Source: Bacteroidales bacterium
GTDB lineage: Bacteria; Bacteroidota; Bacteroidia; Bacteroidales; VadinHA17
Direction of reading: 5' to 3'
Length of the DNA stretch: 11,470 nt
Assembly (NCBI GenBank): GCA_016936695.1
Contig: JAFGXK010000337.1
Span: forward strand, 1-11,470
Of this stretch, positions 9,401-11,470 are shown in pieces (the stretch's first letter is position 1; each line of letters begins with the position of its first letter). A program made the translations under genes and the position numbers. The notes beneath the pieces were generated by a model that was given only the letters and a program-made list of their open reading frames with translations, was not told the origin of the DNA and did no database searches.

Positions 9401-9820
9401 ACCTCCCGAAACCCATGCTCCGAGCATCCCGATGTTGGAAGGCTTAACCACATTGTTTTTGTAGATGAAGTTGTACCCGTTCGACTTGTCGGCGGCATAA
9501 AAGAGCTTGCCCCCGATCTCCGGAGTTACGCAAAGTTCAATATATTCATTCTCAAGCTTTAAGGCTTTCCATGCTTTTTCTGTCCTCTTATCGGTGATCA
9601 CATCATTCATTGCATATGGGTAGATGTATTTTGATGCTCCCTGGTACGACTCACCCTTGAAGAACATTGGATTTTTGTCGGGGGGTGCGACTTCATAAGT
9701 CGGGAGAACCCAGTCGTAAGAGCTCAGTTTCAACTGGGCTGCAACAGGGGTCAGGAATGATAACATTATAATTGCCGCAAATGTGGGTCTGAAGATGGTA
9801 ATTAAAGCAGGTCTTTCCAT
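6476..9820 (-). CDS. Secreted DUF5107 domain protein with long TPR solenoid
   Basis: A 1114-residue exported protein. Residues 1-28 form a signal peptide (hydrophobic AAIIMLSFLTPVA, cleavage near AA-Q). Residues about 85-370 match DUF5107 and look like a galactose-mutarotase-type beta-sandwich: VTPEIGGKLFYAADK (98-112), GGIEWCVLHHHR (139-150), EPRHRMRWTAGITVFPGRSY (177-196) and the asparagine-aromatic segment HNPTPLTHTFLYWANVAAH (204-222). A linking beta region (about 375-470) follows, then a TPR solenoid from about 500 to 1110, with clear units at 505-560, 565-625, 632-662, 786-850 (WYYLGNLLYD...AIEAWENSVRLDP) and 1013-1036 (YYQGLSWLALGNKKEAEKAF). The sugar-binding fold suggests recognition or modification of a glycan and the TPRs suggest a partner, but no activity can be assigned. 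It converges with the GH2 gene and is divergent from the epimerase gene. The near -7 box GAAAATTA (plus strand 9846-9853) lies 26 bases before the ATG. Family call good, function unknown. Confidence 0.86.
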   Translation of the reverse strand: MERPALITIFRPTFAAIIMLSFLTPVAAQLKLSSYDWVLPTYEVAPPDKNPMFFKGESYQGASKYIYPYAMNDVITDKRTEKAWKALKLENEYIELCVTPEIGGKLFYAADKSNGYNFIYKNNVVKPSNIGMLGAWVSGGIEWCVLHHHRATTLMDVDYTTSDNSDGSKTIWIGETEPRHRMRWTAGITVFPGRSYFRVDIKIHNPTPLTHTFLYWANVAAHVNENYQVIFPPSVTVATYHAKNSFTNWPFSTEVYVGQDFTRGVDISWWKNSPSSNSFFAHDLKEDFMGGYDHGREVGTVHIGDHNIVKGAKLWEWGSGPRGQATEGRLTENDGPYVEIMTGAFSDNQPDYSWIRPYEVKKITQYWYPVKDIGGFKNANLNGAVNLEPGEKEQVFLGYYLTRKVSRAAIILRNGDKTIFSGEAEVSPEKAFTTTIKLGGPYKLTDLYTEIKDSETGEILVSYQPVEITKPDSLPEVVKRPPLPADIPTVEELFLAGSRIEQFHNPTLNAMDYYREALERDPFDIRTNTAVGNISLKNGDYPTARHHFSKAIKRLTKDFTRPSDCEALYLQGLTLKAMGLYDEATDTLFRATWDYAFYSAAYLELARISSIRGDFSSALDRVDESLSTNSRNSSAIALRASLLRKLGRNGEALEMISRPASEDPLDFRIANELYLLSRDSGDDHKTSRALESVTMKMRDHAQNYLELAVAYMNDGLADEAEDVLKRFKGKNPLVSYYLGYISHRKGNRDEAARLSREGSSLSVDYVFPFRLETVDVLKTVSEYDPTDSKPWYYLGNLLYDKQPARAIEAWENSVRLDPSLAIAHRNLGWGYYRHYGDGVKAIASYEKAISLNRNEPVYYEELDALYEMSNSPVSKRLALFDGNNEVVSARDDAFARQITVLTLAGKPEKAVEYLEGKQFSYREGSSRVRDIMIDAHLMLGRKYMAEKNYSKALDQFLLAQVPEEEAGGSRFGNRNYQVDYFIGTAYEALRSKGKAKKSFQMSTAREALSSSYIRYYQGLSWLALGNKKEAEKAFNALKAEGDRQINRGETSEVDFFAKFGEREAENARLSNAYLLKGLGNKGLGNIPEARANLVKAMELSSASLYAKSELEGLE

Positions 9821-10013
9821 TTCTGATGTTTTTGTAATTGGCCCGGAAAATTAACTGAAAAAATTCTTTGAAATAATAATTTCCATCCGTTTTCGGTGAA
9901 CAGGGATCAACGAATGCTTAAAGTTAGAGGTTTAATTTGATCAAAATTCATAACTTTATTCGTTCCAATCCAAAGGTCAGTTCACAAACTTGCGTTTAAA
10001 CAAACATTAACAT
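9821..10013. promoter_or_regulatory. Divergent intergenic region between DUF5107 and epimerase genes
   Basis: These 193 A/T-rich bases lie between two divergent starts. Leftward, TAATTTTC (minus strand, 9853-9846) is one base off TAnnTTTG. Rightward, TAACTTTA at 9951-9958 is one base off and would give a leader near 50 bases. A second box nearer the start was not found. Neither has a clear -33 TTTG. No operator palindrome, RNA gene or small ORF is convincing. Shared control of the two genes is possible from layout only. Confidence 0.45.
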
Positions 10014-11291
10014 ATGTCGAAAATAGTTCTGATTCATGCACTTGTATTATTTCTGATCAGTCCGGAAAGATGCACCGATAATCAAAAAACAACCCCGGAA
10101 CAGAAGCAGAAACTCACTCAGCTGCGACAGGAGGTTTCGGATGACCTTACAGGGAATATCCTTCCTTACTGGACAAACCTTATGGTTGACAATGAAAACG
10201 GAGGGTTTTACGGCCGGATCGACGGTAATGAGAAAGTGTATCCTCAGGCCGAGAAGGGAGGGATACTGAATGCCAGGATACTCTGGACCTATTCCTCTGC
10301 ATACAGAGTGCTGGGAGACACCTCTTACCTCCGTATCGCAACAAGAGCCAGGGATTACATACTGGCCCATTTCATCGACAGGGAACACGGAGGCGCTTTT
10401 ATGAGCGTTAATCCCGACGGAACCCCGGGCAACACAAGAAAACAGGTTTATACAAATGCGTTCTTTATTTATGCGCTTGCCGAATACAGCAGGGCAACAG
10501 GCGACAAAACTTCACTGGAAGAAGCAAAAAAAATAAAGGACATACTTGAAAAACATGCAGCCGACAGGGAGCACAGCGGATATTTCGAGGTTTTCAGCAG
10601 GGAGTGGGAGAGAATAAGGGAGCGACTGATAGGAGAAGAATCAGACCTCACTGAAAAGACAATGAATACCAGTCTTCACGTGATGGAAGCATATGCAAAC
10701 CTTTACAGGGTGTCGGGTGATAAGGAGGTGGGAGAGAAGCTTGAAGCCATGGTCAGGATCTTTCTCGATAAGATAATAGACAAAAATACATCACATCTGA
10801 TACCTTTTCTCGACAGAAGCTGGAACAGCACGGCCCATATTGATTCGTACGGCCACGATATTGAAAGTTCATGGCTGTTGTACGAAGCTGCCGGACTCCT
10901 TAACGACAGGGAATTGCTTGAGCAGACAGCCAAAGCATCCATTGCCGTTGCGAATGCGGCTGCAGAAGGACTTCGTCCCGACGGCGGTATGCTTACGGAG
11001 AAGAACCATGCAACCGGACATGTCAGTCCGCGGAGGTCGTGGTGGGAACAGGCAGAATCGGTGGTGGGTTACCTCAATGCTTTTGAACTGACGGGCGACG
11101 AAGCGTACCTCGAAAAGTCGCTCAGATCGTGGGAATACATTAAGAAGAATTTCATCGACAGAAAGAACGGAGGATGGTACAGCTACGTCTCAGAATCGGG
11201 AGCACCTTCCGGCGACAAGACCGGATTCTGGATCTGTCCCTATCACAGCGGAAGAATGTGCATGGAAGTTCTGGAAAGAGTGAAGGAATGA
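10014..11291 (+). CDS. AGE-family sugar 2-epimerase (cellobiose/mannobiose 2-epimerase-like)
   Basis: A 425-residue (alpha/alpha)6-barrel enzyme of the N-acylglucosamine 2-epimerase superfamily, closest in motifs to cellobiose 2-epimerase (EC 5.1.3.11), which inverts C2 of the reducing-end sugar of beta-1,4-disaccharides; relatives act on mannobiose. Motifs: LNARILWTYSSAYR (85-98, R88), NTSLHVMEAYANLYR (218-232, H222), SYGHDIESSWLLYEA (278-292, H281 and E284), RRSWWEQAE (340-348, tryptophans 343-344, E348) and FWICPYHSGRMCMEVL (405-420, H411). These match the histidine/glutamate set described for characterised cellobiose 2-epimerases, so it is probably active. The core starts near residue 30, as in roughly 390-residue cytoplasmic members; the extra N-terminus is hydrophobic (IVLIHALVLFLIS, 4-16) and followed by C20, suggesting export, but the lipobox is poor. 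The ATG at 10014 is the only start that includes this segment; the next Met is residue 57, inside the domain. It is divergent from the DUF5107 gene. Confidence 0.92.
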   Translation: MSKIVLIHALVLFLISPERCTDNQKTTPEQKQKLTQLRQEVSDDLTGNILPYWTNLMVDNENGGFYGRIDGNEKVYPQAEKGGILNARILWTYSSAYRVLGDTSYLRIATRARDYILAHFIDREHGGAFMSVNPDGTPGNTRKQVYTNAFFIYALAEYSRATGDKTSLEEAKKIKDILEKHAADREHSGYFEVFSREWERIRERLIGEESDLTEKTMNTSLHVMEAYANLYRVSGDKEVGEKLEAMVRIFLDKIIDKNTSHLIPFLDRSWNSTAHIDSYGHDIESSWLLYEAAGLLNDRELLEQTAKASIAVANAAAEGLRPDGGMLTEKNHATGHVSPRRSWWEQAESVVGYLNAFELTGDEAYLEKSLRSWEYIKKNFIDRKNGGWYSYVSESGAPSGDKTGFWICPYHSGRMCMEVLERVKE

Positions 11292-11304
11292 TTCAGCTTT
11301 TTGC

Positions 11305-11312
11305 TAAATTTG
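11305..11312 (+). promoter_or_regulatory. Bacteroidota -7 promoter box (TAAATTTG) for the right-edge gene
   Basis: TAAATTTG fits TAnnTTTG exactly and ends 23 bases before the ATG at 11335, matching the placement seen before the M1 and GH2 genes. It lies only 14 bases after the epimerase stop. No -33 TTTG is visible at the usual spacing. Confidence 0.48.
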
Positions 11313-11334
11313 GGTGAGTTAATGTCTGAATAAT

Positions 11335-11470
11335 ATGTACACTTACACATTTGGCGGCAAGAACGGCACAAGGCACATTTTGCACGAAAGCACCGACATG
11401 GTCGCTGTGCGTACACGAAACTCAAGGGATCTGGATAGTGCAGTGATCTCGGAAAAGGGAAAGAAAGCTC
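11335..11470 (+). CDS. N-terminal fragment of an unidentified protein, possibly subtilase-like
   Basis: The frame is open from ATG 11335 to the window end (45 full codons). An in-frame TAA at 11320-11322 leaves this ATG as the only standard start. The peptide begins MYTYTFGGKNGTRHILHEST and continues DMVAVRTRNSRDLDSAVIS; there is no signal peptide. A GG-K-NG strand followed by an acidic residue and V-AVRTR faintly resembles the N-terminal region of some S8 subtilisin-like proteases. That is a memory-based resemblance over a few residues, and the catalytic domain would lie outside the window. Coding is supported by the exact -7 box upstream and the open frame. Spacing to the epimerase stop is 43 bases on the same strand. 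Confidence 0.6.
   Translation, partial: MYTYTFGGKNGTRHILHESTDMVAVRTRNSRDLDSAVISEKGKKA

Noticed and set aside
9821..10013. Regulatory RNA or riboswitch in the divergent region
   Set aside because: The region is A/T-rich with no extended stem pairs or recognisable aptamer motif by eye.
10014..10082. Canonical lipoprotein signal on the epimerase
   Set aside because: The cysteine at residue 20 is preceded by PER, not by the usual small residues of a lipobox, so only a general export-like segment is claimed.

Overview
The window is most likely a chromosomal piece from an environmental or gut-type member of Bacteroidota, probably near Bacteroidales/Marinilabiliales. The support is the type of secreted proteins (signal-peptide M1 peptidase, GH2 with a LamG insert, DUF5107-TPR protein, exported AGE-family epimerase), the lack of GGAGG-type ribosome binding sites before every start, and matches to the Bacteroidota -7 promoter box (TAnnTTTG). 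No RNA genes, mobile elements, CRISPR arrays or long repeats were seen.

Layout, left to right. (1) Positions 1-735, minus strand: N-terminal 245 residues of a secreted CotH-type protein kinase, cut by the left edge. (2) A 139-bp divergent intergenic region. (3) 875-2536, plus: short secreted M1 (gluzincin) metallopeptidase. (4) 2646-6419, plus: large secreted GH2 LacZ-like glycosidase with a LamG/concanavalin-like domain spliced into its TIM barrel. (5) 6476-9820, minus, convergent with the GH2: 1114-residue secreted protein with an N-terminal DUF5107 domain (probably galactose-mutarotase-like) and a long TPR solenoid. (6) A 193-bp divergent intergenic region. (7) 10014-11291, plus: AGE-family sugar 2-epimerase resembling cellobiose/mannobiose 2-epimerase, with an export-like N-terminus. 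(8) 11335-11470, plus: start of another gene, cut by the right edge.

The coherent part is 2646-11291: a GH2 exo-glycosidase, a probable sugar-recognising DUF5107-TPR protein and a disaccharide 2-epimerase, all apparently exported. This suggests extracytoplasmic trimming and isomerisation of oligosaccharides. No SusC/SusD pair, sugar transporter or regulator is visible, so it is not a complete polysaccharide utilisation locus as seen here. The CotH kinase and M1 peptidase look like unrelated secreted housekeeping functions. The least described items are the DUF5107-TPR protein, the altered sugar pocket and LamG insert of the GH2, and the export-like signal on the epimerase.
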